From positions 124,626,381 through 124,690,380 of the forward strand of contig CM061229.1 of the NCBI GenBank assembly GCA_030844895.1: 64,000 nucleotides of DNA. Direction: 5' to 3'. The notes under the pieces are model-generated. The model did not search any database and was not told the DNA's origin. It saw only the letters and a list, made by a program, of their open reading frames with translations. The first letter of the stretch is position 1; each line of letters starts with the position of its first letter. Below are positions 1 to 11,390 of the stretch, one piece after another. This DNA is from Ambrosia x helenae. Its lineage: Eukaryota; Streptophyta; Magnoliopsida; Asterales; Asteraceae. Position numbers and translations under genes: made by a program.

Positions 1-389
1 TTAATTATGATTAAATCTAACAAAAATTGATTAAAAATATAAACTAAATGATTTTACTGAATTAAAAATTATTTCAGTAAAGTTTGACTTTATAAAAAGT
101 CAGGATAAATTTTGGAGCATTTAATAAAATTGTTTTGATATATAAATGGATTTTTATAAATATAATAGTATAAAAGTGATTTAATTATTATAAATATTAA
201 ATAAATGAATTTCTGAAAAATAAAAATTGTAAATAAAACTTTTATCTCAGATTAAACAAATATAATTTTTTTAGAATTTATAAAATAGTTTTGATATTTT
301 AAAATGAATTTAAAAGATTAAAAGGTTTAATATATATATATATATATAATTGTTTGTTAAAAAGAAAAGAAAAGAGCAAAAAAAAAGGT

Positions 390-456
390 TAGAGCCGGGA
401 CTCGAACCCGGTTCCTTTCTGTATTGAGCCAACGTCACAACCACTTGGCCTAGGCC
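390..456 (-). promoter_or_regulatory. tRNA-like Pol III A/B-box module inside the LTR (minus strand)
   Basis: On the minus strand a tRNA-like block reads from about 456 to 391. It has an A-box-like TAGGCCAAGTGG followed by a perfect B box within GGGTTCGAGTCCC and a closing CCGGCTCT arm. It lacks a normal acceptor 5' half, so it is not a functional tRNA gene. The A-box side overlaps a near-perfect palindrome at 435-467 built around GGCCTAGGCC. The same block occurs in the other LTR at about 6077-6143. It may be a tRNA or SINE relic that still offers TFIIIC sites. Confidence 0.6.
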
Positions 457-1104
457 AGTGGTTGTGATATTCACTGATTGAAATTATTTAAATACACTAT
501 GCTTAATCAGTTTATCCCCAATTATATAATGAACGAACCCTAGAAATTTCAATCAAACAATCCAGACATAATGAACCCGATTAAAGTTAGGGTTTATGTT
601 ATATGATTGCCGACTAGTAAAACCCATAAAAAAAATAGAACTCACAGTGTTGTTTCGAGTATAATTGTCGGGTCAAAGGTAAAGTCAACTGCTTTGATCG
701 TGTAGCACAAATCAGAGAGTTTTAGAAGAAATTGGAGATTGAGAGAGAGTTGTGAGCGAGTTGTTAAGCTTTGGAGGTCATCTATTTATACTGAGGATCA
801 ATGGCTGGGTTCAATTGGAAGGTTTGACCCAATATAAATGTCATACGCGTAAATGGTCAATTGATTCTTAATTGATTGATAATTTACGATTAGGTTAGTC
901 TTGATAGGCCGGAAATCGCGTACCCTAAGTCAAACTATGATTAACATGAGTTAATTAGGATAATTAAAAGAGTCAAAAGAAGAAAAAGAAAAAAAATAAA
1001 AAATAATAAAAACATATCAGCTGCTGCTCGATGAACAGCCAAGGAAGGAGAAGGGAGAGAAGAGAGTGTGCTTATATATAATTTAAGTTGTGTTTAATCC
1101 AACA

Positions 1105-1198
1105 AAGGGGTGTGGCCCAGGTGGTGGTTACGTGTGGGTGTGTATGAAGGTGCTCGGGTTCGATACCCGGGTGGAACAAAGGTTTCTTTTTTTTTTTT
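1105..1198 (+). promoter_or_regulatory. SINE-head-like Pol III promoter inside the LTR (plus strand)
   Basis: An A box, TGGCCCAGGTGG (1113-1124), is followed 32 bases later by a B box, GGTTCGATACC (1157-1167), inside a GGGTTCGATACCCGGG arm. A run of T (about 1187-1198) follows and would serve as a Pol III terminator. This spacing and ending are those of a tRNA-derived SINE head. The other LTR carries the same block at about 6792-6885. Its orientation is antisense to the element. Confidence 0.65.
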
Positions 1199-1457
1199 AA
1201 AGACAGAAGGGGAAGGAGCTGGGCTTGGGTGGTTGGGCTGGATGTTATGTGGGCTCAGGTTTAAGGGCAAGAAGAGGAGGGTGGGCTGTTTGGGCTGTAG
1301 AATTAACAAGGGAGGTTGGGTTTGGATTGTGAGTGGGTTTGAAAAACAAAAACAAAAGTGTATATATATATATGTAATAAAATCTGATTTTTTTTTATTT
1401 ATTATTATTATTATAATTAATATATATGTAAAAAGAAAAGTGACGGATGTCACAGCA

Positions 1458-1489
1458 TCCCCTACTTTTAGAAACTTCGTCCCGAAGTT
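1458..1489 (-). promoter_or_regulatory. Polypurine tract plus adjacent hairpin of the gag-only element
   Basis: On the minus strand the purine run AAAAGTAGGGGA (1469-1458) lies three bases from the 3' LTR and would prime plus-strand DNA synthesis. Just upstream, 1473-1489 is an inverted repeat with AACTT/AAGTT arms around the core CGGGACG. Equivalent hairpins occur next to the PPT in three other elements of this window. Confidence 0.75.
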
Positions 1490-1944
1490 ATTAGAAACAT
1501 AGGGTTATGGATGCTTGGGTAAAAATTAAGATAACTGTGGTTTGGAAAATTCGAATGATTTGGATATGGGGTTTGATTGGATTAGGTTCGTCTCGAATAG
1601 TAAAGAGAATCTAGTAAATCAATAAATTTCAAGTTTTAGGAATCCTAAGATATATGTACGTGTTGATTGTCTACAGAAAGACTAAATGAACTGCCAAATA
1701 ACCAGAGTTTGTTCCTGGCCCGACTTCCAGTCTCACTTTCAATGCATCATTAGTGCTTGTATACAGGGTGTACCACAGCTAACCCACCACACCTTTGATA
1801 CCTTGAAAACGTACTGGACGCCTTCCCAAAAACTCTAATAGAATTTTCACACTACCCTAATGTACCTGTAAATTCATGATTACGTTCCGGACCGGAATCA
1901 TCAATTTACCTTACATTAAAGTTTTGCGTCCTTCTATGACCCCA

Positions 1945-2110
1945 CCGATTGTTGAGCAGGTTCGATAGCCTCCACCAGCCGTGGAGTAGGTTGTAGGGCC
2001 TCTCCCGACTGTTTGAAAAGGCATAGCGACCTCTACCAATCGTTGAGTATGTTCAATAGCCTCTACCAGTCGTGGAGCAGGTTGTAGGGCCTCTCCCGAC
2101 TGTTGAAAAA
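1945..2110 (-). repeat. Two-copy ~100-bp tandem repeat in the internal region
   Basis: Two imperfect direct copies of a roughly 100-bp unit share GGTTGTAGGGCCTCTCCCGA and flanking sequence that mentions CGTGGAG twice. They lie between gag and the PPT, where pol would normally be. The rest of 1490-2580 is noncoding, with no protein similarity that I can see. Confidence 0.6.
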
Positions 2111-2580
2111 GGCATGATGATCTCTATTAAGTGCAGCAATTATTATTCACATAGATTGCAAATTGATAGCATGTTTATGCAAGCAAGTTTGTAAGTACTA
2201 CAACCATTAAGTGTAAGTGTTATCATGAATAATTAAATGTTTACGAGTATCATGAATAATTAGATGTTCAATGCATAGTCAAATTAAGGGAAAAATCTAG
2301 TTTCATGTAATAACCAATGATGCTTTCTAGAAAAGCTCTGTAGGATCAAGTAAATGTTTCAAATAAATGTAAGGTAGAGTCTTGTATGATTAAAATAAAC
2401 GTAATCAATATGATAAATTTCCATTATGTGTTAGTACACAATAGTATGCAAGGAAGTTTCTAGATGTTGTATGCTAATGAGTGCGACAAAATTTGATACA
2501 AAATGAAAATAGAATTATGAAAATGAAAACACAAGTATTGGATTCTCGAGTCTTGGGAAGATTTCATCCATGGCTTAACC

Positions 2581-2745
2581 AGTGGGATTAACGTCATCCT
2601 GATCAGTTGTTTCGTTGGTATTGATATTGAAAGCTCGTCCATGTGCCACCAGGTTTACATTGTTCAATTTGGGACATTGGGGTAGCATGTGATTAGGGTC
2701 TCTACAATGATAACATGCCCGACCGTTAGTAATCTGTAGTGGTCC
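2581..2745 (-). pseudogene. Gag C-terminal tail with a further zinc knuckle beyond the gag stop
   Basis: Reading on past the TAG at 2746-2748 in the same minus-strand frame gives CYHCRDPNHMLPQC, a CX2CX4HX4C zinc knuckle. It is followed by a GRAFNI... segment like the region just before the protease in Tekay-type polyproteins. The frame then meets a stop near 2581. The first stop therefore looks like a point mutation of a once longer gag-pol frame. The second marks the point where pol was lost. Confidence 0.6.
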
Positions 2746-3792
2746 CTAGGCAGCTGTTTGATGATTACTCTGTGTCCCAACCATTACTCGACAAGTGGTA
2801 ACAAGGTGTCCAAACCTCCCACATCTAGTGCATTGACGGCATGGAAGATTTGCAGGGTGATGATATTTGCAGGTGTTGCATTGAGGATGGATTCCCGTGT
2901 AGGCTTTCTTGATAGGAGGCTGAGCCACCGGATCAACAACAGCATGGTTCTGATTATCGCCCATTCGTTTCTTAGAGTTCGAAGCAGTAGTGGCGACCTT
3001 TGCTAAAACAATCTTAGGTTGTTCATCAACATGGGTGGTTTTCTCAGTAGGTGTCTTGGTGCCCTTCCTAACCAAGTTTCCTTTCCTTACGTGTTTGTCT
3101 GTTAATGTGGCTGCAAGTTGGATGGCTTCTTCTACCGTAGTGGCTTTGCCTCCAGTGACAACGTCTTGAATCAGGTCAGGTAATCCCTCGATATATTTTT
3201 CGATTGCTCGAGAGACTGGGGTGACCATGTGTGGAATCAGTATGCTAAGTTCGTGATATCGGGTATTATATGCAAGATTCTCACCACTGTCTTGTTTCAG
3301 TCCATGGAACTCTTCCTCTAGTTTCCTGATTTCGTTCCTAGGGCAGAATTTGGCGATCATAAGTTCCTTAACTTCAGCCCAAGATAAAGATAAAGCAACA
3401 TCAGCTCCTCGATTGCGTTTTTCGCCATTCCACCAGGTTAACGCTCCCTTTTGAAGGACACTGGTAGCATAGCGAACGCGGAGTTCATCAGGACATTCAC
3501 TGTTCACAAAAGTACTCTCCATGCTTTCAAACCATTGGAGGAGGCCAGTAGCACCCTCCTCACCAGTGAATTTTGTGGGGTTACAGGAGTTAAAGTGTTT
3601 GAAAGTGCACCGAAATTGAGTCGTACTCCCTGTGTTGGCACTGTTACTATTCTGGGTTATCTCACTGACAAGGTTTGGGATCACTGCAGCAATTTGCTCG
3701 GCAACCAAAGATGCGAGGCGACGATCAGAACGTCGTCCAGAAGCACGAACAGGGCGTTGGCTGGCATCACGGAGCATGCGGCGAGCAGACAT
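2746..3792 (-). CDS. Ty3-type retrotransposon Gag (capsid and nucleocapsid), 348 aa
   Basis: The 348-residue open frame has a basic N-terminus and then a Retrotrans_gag capsid domain (about residues 60-240). Recognisable family landmarks are LQWFESMESTF, ALTWWNG, LSWAEVKELM, F-P-EIRKLEEEF and the VTP..R-IEKYIEGLP stretch. The C-terminus has a CNTCKYHH cluster followed by CTRCGRFGHLVTTC (CX2CX4HX4C), the RNA-binding knuckle. Gag forms cytoplasmic particles that package the element RNA. The start at 3792 is the first Met of the frame, about 0.7 kb downstream of the primer-binding site. It is homologous to, but clearly diverged from, the gag of the chromovirus at 52862-53765. Because it is intact in an element without pol, Gag may be kept to package its own RNA (inference). 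Confidence 0.88.
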   Translation of the reverse strand: MSARRMLRDASQRPVRASGRRSDRRLASLVAEQIAAVIPNLVSEITQNSNSANTGSTTQFRCTFKHFNSCNPTKFTGEEGATGLLQWFESMESTFVNSECPDELRVRYATSVLQKGALTWWNGEKRNRGADVALSLSWAEVKELMIAKFCPRNEIRKLEEEFHGLKQDSGENLAYNTRYHELSILIPHMVTPVSRAIEKYIEGLPDLIQDVVTGGKATTVEEAIQLAATLTDKHVRKGNLVRKGTKTPTEKTTHVDEQPKIVLAKVATTASNSKKRMGDNQNHAVVDPVAQPPIKKAYTGIHPQCNTCKYHHPANLPCRQCTRCGRFGHLVTTCRVMVGTQSNHQTAA

Positions 3793-4476
3793 CTATGAGG
3801 TAGTCAATTAATAATCATGAGATTAGAAAGTGTAAGTGTATAATCGTACAGATAATTATGAAGATATGATCTTGTAAGCAATGCAAAGTATTGTATATGA
3901 AACGAGAGGGTATTATTGGAAAAACTTGTACAAAATACTTGGAGTGTCCTTGTCTAGCCGTAAAGCTCAACAAGAACGTTGACTTTTCAAAGGAATTGAA
4001 CCCAAATGGTGGTCAAAGAAGACATGCTTTAGCCTATAAGTGGACACTCACTCCAGGAATCCCCAGGTAAGCATAACAGGTCCGTAAATGGATTTATGCG
4101 CTATGCTTGCCTATGCCAGAAAACCCAGTGTACAGGCGTCCACCCTTCCAGATTGCACGTGTCCTTATCTCACTCATTAAAGTTCAACAACTTCGAAGGA
4201 GTAACAATAAGAGTAGATATTATATCTAAGAGTGTCTTCATAAAAGGTAATGCTCCCGTTCCATGATGATGCAAACTTTCCACTCTCTGTAGGACACCAT
4301 CTCTATGCACCATGATGAAAGATAAGAAGAATAGAGAGAGGGAAGAAGGGAAAGATAGAAGGAGGAAAGTAGGGAGAAATGAGGGGTAGGGTAATTCAGG
4401 AAATATTATGCATGCAAGTTAAAGTTCGGTTATAGTCTAGGCCATTTTATCTAATAACCTAATTCCCTATAACCAT

Positions 4477-4489
4477 GGCTCTGATACCA
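4477..4489 (-). other. Primer-binding site (initiator Met-tRNA)
   Basis: On the minus strand TGGTATCAGAGCC begins two or three bases after the 5' LTR end at 4493. It is the complement of the 3' end of plant initiator tRNA-Met and primes minus-strand synthesis. It fixes the element's orientation as minus. The leader between it and gag (3793-4476) has no convincing ORF. Confidence 0.9.
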
Positions 4490-4492
4490 ATC

Positions 4493-7140
4493 TGTAACAC
4501 CCCAACCGATGGCGGAATCATCGGGGTGCCACGTAGTGACGATTGTTCAAAAGCTCATGGTACTAAAATGTAAATATTATTGAATAATCCAAAATTGTCT
4601 TACATGGAAATGGAAATTACATTGTCTATATGAAATGTAAATATTGAAATAACTGAATTGAAATAAAGCACTAAATGTCTCTTGCTAAAGCACTAGATCA
4701 AACTGCACCTGAAACATGTACAAAAATAGGTTTGGTCAACATATGAAATGTTGGTGAGCATTCCTAGATTTGATATATATAGTAGGTTAAAAAGTTATAC
4801 AATTCAAGTGCAAGCTACAGTGCAAATATGTAAACTATGTATCATACAAATGAGCGAAATCAACCCTGTGACTGTATAATGTACTGTATAAACTGTAGAG
4901 TACTCAACCAATAAATGGATGATAACTTAACACTGGCCACGGATTCTCCGATGAAAAAGGGGGAGAATCAATCTAGGCGGGTTGTCAATCCAAATAGCGC
5001 TATCCAATGTTAAGGTCGGCTTGTACCATGTTAATGATTTCACTAAGTACAAATGTAATCCACATGTAATGTCTAAGCATAAAGCACGTTGTAAGCAATG
5101 CACATAGTACTAGAATTGTATTTGTAAAAATGTAAACTTGTGTTTGAAATTTGTAATAATGTACATGAATCACCCCAAAAATGTATAAAAGTAAAAAGGG
5201 GATAGGAAATACTCACAGTTCACGTAATCACTCGAATTTGAACTTGGACAACGAAATATGAATTGAGATTACTCCCAAATGATTAACCTAAAGTAATTGA
5301 TAATATGTAAGGGAAATAACTCTAGGATACATGTATTTCTAGGGCTTCGAATTGGGGATAAATGCTTGTTTGATTATCATTAAAAATATTCGCCAATTGA
5401 GAGAAATTTAGTAAATAAATAACCAAAAATCTTTTTTTATGAAATTTAAATTTAAGATGATCACAATAATATGTTTAAAGTATAAAAAATAATTTTTATA
5501 AAATTATTTTCTTTAAAATAGATTATTTAATCTATTTATAACAAATTGTCAAAATCTAACTTTAATATTTAAAAATATTAAAATTAAAGAATTATTAGTT
5601 TAAAAATCATATTTCTGCTCTAAATAATTAAAAATAATTTGTATAAAATTTTGGTGCAAAAATGATGAAAATTGGATTTAATATGATTTAATTATGATTA
5701 AATCTAACAAAAATTGATTAAAAATATAAACTAAATGATTTTACTGAATTAAAAATTATTTCAGTAAAGTTTGACTTTATAAAAAGTCAGGATAAATTTT
5801 GGAGCATTTAATAAAATTGTTTTGATATATAAATGGATTTTTATAAATATAATAGTATAAAAGTGATTTAATTATTATAAATATTAAATAAATGAATTTC
5901 TGAAAAATAAAAATTGTAAATAAAACTTTTATCTCAGATTAAACAAATATAATTTTTTTAGAATTTATAAAATAGTTTTGATATTTTAAAATGAATTTAA
6001 AAGATTAAAAGGTTTAATATATATATATATATATAATTGTTTGTTAAAAAGAAAAGAAAAGAGCAAAAAAAAAGGTTAGAGCCGGGACTCGAACCCGGTT
6101 CCTTTCTGTATTGAGCCAACGTCACAACCACTTGGCCTAGGCCAGTGGTTGTGATATTCACTGATTGAAATTATTTAAATACACTATGCTTAATCAGTTT
6201 ATCCCCAATTATATAATGAACGAACCCTAGAAATTTCAATCAAACAATCCAGACATAATGAACCCGATTAAAGTTAGGGTTTATGTTATATGATTGCCGA
6301 CTAGTAAAACCCATAAAAAAAATAGAACTCACAGTGTTGTTTCGAGTATAATTGTCGGGTCAAAGGTAAAGTCAACTGCTTTGATCGTGTAGCACAAATC
6401 AGAGAGTTTTAGAAGAAATTGGAGATTGAGAGAGAGTTGTGAGCGAGTTGTTAAGCTTTGGAGGTCATCTATTTATACTGAGGATCAATGGCTGGGTTCA
6501 ATTGGAAGGTTTGACCCAATATAAATGTCATACGCGTAAATGGTCAATTGATTCTTAATTGATTGATAATTTACGATTAGGTTAGTCTTGATAGGCCGGA
6601 AATCGCGTACCCTAAGTCAAACTATGATTAACATGAGTTAATTAGGATAATTAAAAGAGTCAAAAGAAGAAAAAGAAAAAAAATAAAAAATAATAAAAAC
6701 ATATCAGCTGCTGCTCGATGAACAGCCAAGGAAGGAGAAGGGAGAGAAGAGAGTGTGCTTATATATAATTTAAGTTGTGTTTAATCCAACAAAGGGGTGT
6801 GGCCCAGGTGGTGGTTACGTGTGGGTGTGTATGAAGGTGCTCGGGTTCGATACCCGGGTGGAACAAAGGTTTCTTTTTTTTTTTTAAAGACAGAAGGGGA
6901 AGGAGCTGGGCTTGGGTGGTTGGGCTGGATGTTATGTGGGCTCAGGTTTAAGGGCAAGAAGAGGAGGGTGGGCTGTTTGGGCTGCAGAATTAACAAGGGA
7001 GGTTGGGTTTGGATTGTGAGTGGGTTTGAAAAACAAAAACAAAAGTGTATATATATATATGTAATAAAATCTGATTTTTTTTATTTATTATTATTATTAT
7101 AATTAATATATATGTAAAAAGAAAAGTGACGGATGTCACA
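4493..7140 (-). repeat. 5' LTR of the gag-only element (complete, 2,648 bp)
   Basis: The plus strand begins TGTAACACCCC and ends GGATGTCACA; on the element strand it reads TGTGACATCC to GGGGTGTTACA. It is very long for an element with so short an internal region. It holds an AT-rich zone (about 5290-6050) and the two tRNA-like Pol III modules. Confidence 0.92.
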
Positions 7141-7859
7141 TTCAGTTCGTACTGTTCGTACGATAAGCCTATTTGTACGTGAACTTTACTCCAAAATATA
7201 ATTAGAAATGATATTAAGGGGCCATAGGGCATCCTCAATTAGGATCAATAGGCTATGAAGCCGATTCGACTACATCACCCCTGGTAAACAGGCTTTGATC
7301 TACGGCTTCAATGTTTGTCTTGTGGTTGCCAAAGAAAAAAGAAGAAAAGGTGGGTTTTTAGGTGGAGATCATCTCATGAGGTGTGTGACTCCCTGATACA
7401 ATGCACAAAACAATCTAAAAATAATTAACATTAGTAATATTTTGTAGAGAACAAAAAACTCACACATTACTAAATCTATTTTAGAAATTTCATTAATGTT
7501 CATTACATGAATAGAATACACACAATTTGAAGGGCAACAATACAACACCTTACAATATCCTTTGTACCATTTGTGTTCAAATCCGTTTGTGAATCTATGA
7601 CTTGTAGTGTGGTCTTGAAAAACTTGAACAATTTTGTTTATTCCATAGTATTTGAAAGATGGATTAGCTAATCAACGAAGTCTTGAAGAAACTTTTTCAC
7701 TAATAAGTATATCAATACATGAATTTATTGGTATAGTTATGATCCAAAAGATGGTTAGGTAAGCATAAAGATTTTTTTTACTAGTAATTATTTAATTTTT
7801 TTTTTTTTGCGTGTAAATACATTATACGATACTAGATGTAGCTTATGTAGAAATGTTTT
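7141..7859. other. Spacer between two LTR elements; no gene seen
   Basis: This is AT-rich unique-looking sequence. I see no ORF, splice structure or repeat boundary that I can name. Its right end gives the left target-site copy (GTTTT, 7855-7859) of the following copia element. Confidence 0.6.
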
Positions 7860-8223
7860 TGTTGGAGGTTAAAGTCAATATGTAATTCTAATTGATAATG
7901 TGCAAAGTCAACAAAAGTCAACAATAGTCAATCAGGGATATAAGTTTGGGAGCTGTTTCTTATGTGCTCATAAGTACAGGGGCTAAATGTGACAAGTCTG
8001 GAACTTTTAGCTGATGGTGGGAATTAACGGTTTTAACAACTTTTTGACTATAAAGGGGAATTAGGGTTCAATTGTGATTATCCTCAAATCACAATAATCT
8101 TTGTAATTCATCTCAAATCTTTTTTGTATTACTCCTTTGGTTGAAGTTTAATAATAATAACAACTTTTTATTCTTTGATTACATTGTTTTCTGGTGTATT
8201 GTACTACAATTGGTATCAGAGCC
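7860..8223 (+). repeat. 5' LTR and primer-binding site of the copia element
   Basis: The LTR (7860-8208) ends with ACA. After AT comes TGGTATCAGAGCC (8211-8223), the Met-tRNA primer-binding site. Within it, a TATAAAGG (about 8050) is a plausible TATA box. Confidence 0.9.
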
Positions 8224-8420
8224 AGGTTGGCTCGATTCAGAACACAGGGAAAGAATCTTGGGTTAATTGGTGATCAAGATGGTCTCTACGAAGTTTGAGT
8301 TAGAGAAGTTCAACGGAAAGAATGACTTCAGCCTCTGGAGATTGAAGATGAGGGCACTTCTTATGCACAACGGTGTAGTTGATGCACTTAGAGGTGAGAA
8401 TAATATGCCAGGAGATTTAA

Positions 8421-11351
8421 TGTAACACCCTATACCATTTTACAGAAACTTGCAGCGGAAAAACCAACCGAAAAATTCTTTTCTTTAATAACAACCTTGA
8501 ACGTTTAGAAACCGATTCTAATATGTATTTTTGGTGTTACATCTTAAAATATTTCTTAATACATTCTACGTGACTCATCTCCATTCGATTATGTGACCGT
8601 GACCACGTACAATCCGCCTCCTCGCTCGATCTCCATCCTTTCCTTGCCTCTCAAGATGGACAAGACATCCTGCATTCACCACAAAACCATTTCGTTAGTT
8701 CAATAGGTAACCTCATGTAATCTACTCATGACGCGGAAGTAACATCCAACAATACTCCGTGATCATGTCCAACCGCCTTCATTCGAATTCGGGTGGGTTA
8801 CCCCGATCCGAACCTCCACGTCTCCTGCAATCATACGTACATACCTACGTTTCCTATCATTCACATAACAAAGGTTAATAACCCCACAATATGTCCAAAC
8901 ATACAATTTCCTCCATATAATCCCATAATACATACAAGCATACAATTTCCTCATATAATACCACCATACGTACAAGTATACAATTCACTTATATAATACC
9001 ACAATACATACAAGTATACAATTCCCTCATATAATACCGCCATACATACAAGTATACAATTCACTTATATAACTTACTTTGACCCCTCATGCTACTCTTT
9101 CTTCTCCGATCTCTAATACGAATATAACGTTCCATTCCTATACTCAATCTACGCATACTTTCCAACCCTTACATACATGAAACTCTCTCTCTCTAACCCG
9201 ATCATGAGTACCCATATGTACATCACATCTTCAATCTACATAATCATGACAATATACTTACCGTATTTGATACCATCGAACAATGTATCAATTAAACTAC
9301 ACACACTTGTATCAATCTGTACTATGATCATATTTACAAAACCGACATTTCTATTACATGCTACACCCCTACATAGCCTTACACAAGGTCCAACGATGTT
9401 AATTGATGCGTTAAACGCAAATACGGGTCGCACACATAAGCGAAACATCAACATACGATAGAATGAACAAAACAAAAATGAAATGTTCCAGGTCCCACCG
9501 TAGGGGAACGGTGCCACCGTACCCCTACGGTGGACCTCAAATCCCAACGGTGGTACCCCTCTGCCCTACGGTGGGAAAACGTTGCAGGGGCCACCGTAAG
9601 GGAACGGTGCCACCGTACCCCTACTCTGGACTCTGCACATTCCCATTTTGTTTCTCCTTTCCACCCCTTCTAGACCCATCCACGCCGATCCATTCGAAGC
9701 CACGTTTATTCCATTATAAAATCCCATTCAAGCCTTAACCTCGTTACTTACGTTCCATCATCTCACGGTCCTCATACTACTTACAAACACATGTACATGT
9801 TAAGATTCATTATCCTAAGTGGAATAAGAACCACTTACCTCAAGTCCTCCAAGTTCATGCTTGTTTACTTGCCTCGTCTTGACCCATTAGCTTCCCATGC
9901 TTGAGTCCATCATTCCTATCCTTTCATATCATCATGTTCACATCATTGTTAGCATACATGTTCATTCATAAGCCAATCATATCCAACTCGTATATCACAT
10001 TGACTTGCATAGGTCAATTTCAAACATACATAAAACATAGCTTTCCACTCTTTTTGATTCATCATTCAAGCAATTAGACTTAACATCGTATATATCACAT
10101 AACCAAGCTAATGTGTCTCGCACGGAATCCTCAATCTCACAATCATGTTAGAACACACACCACATTATTTCCACATCAGTTGACTTTCCAGAAAGTCAAC
10201 TTTCAGCAATACAAACTTTCTTTTAACAAACATGTGCCCATATTGTTATGCTAGATCGTATGAAATTCATCATAAACATCGTATTCCGATATCATTAACA
10301 TACAAGATCATTCATCATACCAATTGACCAACACATGGTGTGCATCATGATATTTAGGCATAGTGTATACACTACTAATGCATACTTCTTACAAAATCCT
10401 ACAATCAACTAAATCCCCACGTGATTACTCTCTAAGACGAAATCCTCATGTTAACCTACTATCAATTGCATCAATTATCACAATACATTCATGCTTGTCA
10501 AGTCTTGCATACAAATTCATACATCATACTCATCTAGACATTTCATCACACAATTGGTGTGCATACAACATCCTAAGCTCAATGTACAAGCTCCTAATAC
10601 ATACATTCTACCACAACAACATAATCACCTTAAATTATGACCAATTTCCACATGCATATCATCAACCACACATTATTCCTACAATTACATGGATTTACCA
10701 CTCATTTAGCAACATCAAAGCTCTAGTGAAAACCCAATATCATCATCTTTTGCAACAAGCAACTTCTAGTGATTAGCTCACCTCTAGACCATTAGAGATG
10801 ATCAATATCACTTAAAATCAAGCAATAATACGAATTTAACATCATTTGCTCAAAACCCACATGTGGGGTTCGAAACTTGGATGAGTTGGGTACTAGGGTT
10901 CTTACCATAAGCTTTAAACATGAAGACAACCATCTAATTCATACCCCCATCCTGCCATCATTCAATCTCTTGCATTTCTTCTTCAATTTTGGTGTGATTA
11001 GGGTTTGTTCTTGGCTCTAGAATGCCCCTTTGGGGCTGAATACGTATACACCCAAATGGGGTGTGTTTGGGCATTTTGTTTGTGGCATATTTACACCACA
11101 AGTCCCTCAAGTTTACCCCAAAGCCATTTATTACCAAAACCTTAACCATGCAAGTTTCTTTCTAGTGTTATCTCCCCATTAAAAGATAATTACTTACACT
11201 AGATAAACTTTCATATTAGAACATAACCCACATTCGTATCATCCCGTTTTATTATCCATAAAAGGCTCATTCTACTATTTAATTCGTTTTTGTCATTTCT
11301 TATTCACGCCTAATGGCGTAATTAAGCAGAATGGATTTTCGGGATGTTACA
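8421..11351 (-). repeat. 3' LTR of the LARD (2,931 bp)
   Basis: It begins TGTAACACCC and ends GGATGTTACA on the plus strand. No protein-coding frame is convincing; short open frames appear identically in both LTRs and are C/A-rich by composition. It contains the inverted-repeat cluster at 9495-9620. Confidence 0.93.
9495..9625. repeat. Inverted-repeat cluster built on CCACCGTA/TACGGTGG in the LARD LTR
   Basis: CCACCGTAGGGG (9495-9506) and CCCCTACGGTGG (9522-9533) form a perfect 12-bp inverted repeat. The spacer itself contains GGTGCCACC. Further CCACCGTA and TACGGTGG copies follow to about 9625, allowing several alternative stems. The same cluster is at about 14801-14931 in the other LTR. 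It is much more GC-rich than its surroundings. Its function is unknown; it may be a structured LTR RNA segment. Confidence 0.75.
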
Positions 11352-11354
11352 AGT

Positions 11355-11390
11355 CTACCCCCCTTAAAGAAGGTTTCGTCCCCGAAACCT
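11355..11390 (-). promoter_or_regulatory. LARD polypurine tract and adjacent hairpin
   Basis: The minus strand has AAGGGGGGTAGA next to the 3' LTR. Immediately upstream, 11371-11390 is a perfect inverted repeat with AGGTTT/AAACCT arms around CGGGGACG. The position and loop core match the gag-only element and the chromovirus. Confidence 0.8.

Larger units (their letters stand above)
1..1454 (-). repeat. 3' LTR of the gag-only element (partial)
   Basis: This copy is nearly identical to 5688-7140, differing by a few substitutions and homopolymer length changes, which implies a fairly recent insertion. About 1.19 kb of the LTR lies outside the window. It is AT-rich apart from two tRNA-like modules annotated separately. 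Confidence 0.9.
1..7140 (-). mobile_element. Gag-only, pol-less Ty3-type LTR retrotransposon (TR-GAG-like), 3' LTR truncated by window start
   Basis: A 1.45-kb stretch at the window start recurs at 5688-7140. Both copies end in GGATGTCACA on the plus strand. The complete copy begins TGTAACACCCC at 4493, so the LTRs have TG..CA ends. Reading on the minus strand, the order is 5' LTR (7140-4493), a primer-binding site matching initiator Met-tRNA, gag (3792-2746), a polypurine tract (1469-1458) and the 3' LTR (1454 to beyond base 1). The internal region is only about 3.0 kb. It has gag but no protease, RT, RNase H or integrase, so the element must rely on enzymes supplied in trans. The flank at the 7140 side starts TTCAG; the other TSD lies outside the window. 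The gag family and the PPT-proximal hairpin tie it to the Tekay/Del chromovirus lineage. Confidence 0.9.

Noticed and set aside
391..456. A functional tRNA gene
   Set aside because: The acceptor 5' half and a foldable D/anticodon region are missing; only A and B boxes are convincing.
1110..1502. 130-aa open frame on the plus strand in the LTR (and its twin at 6797)
   Set aside because: It runs through the SINE-like Pol III module and low-complexity sequence, is antisense to the element, and has no domain; composition explains it.
9177..9738. Open frames of about 90-140 aa in the LARD LTRs
   Set aside because: C/A-rich composition and LTR duplication make them look conserved, but there is no domain or codon signal.
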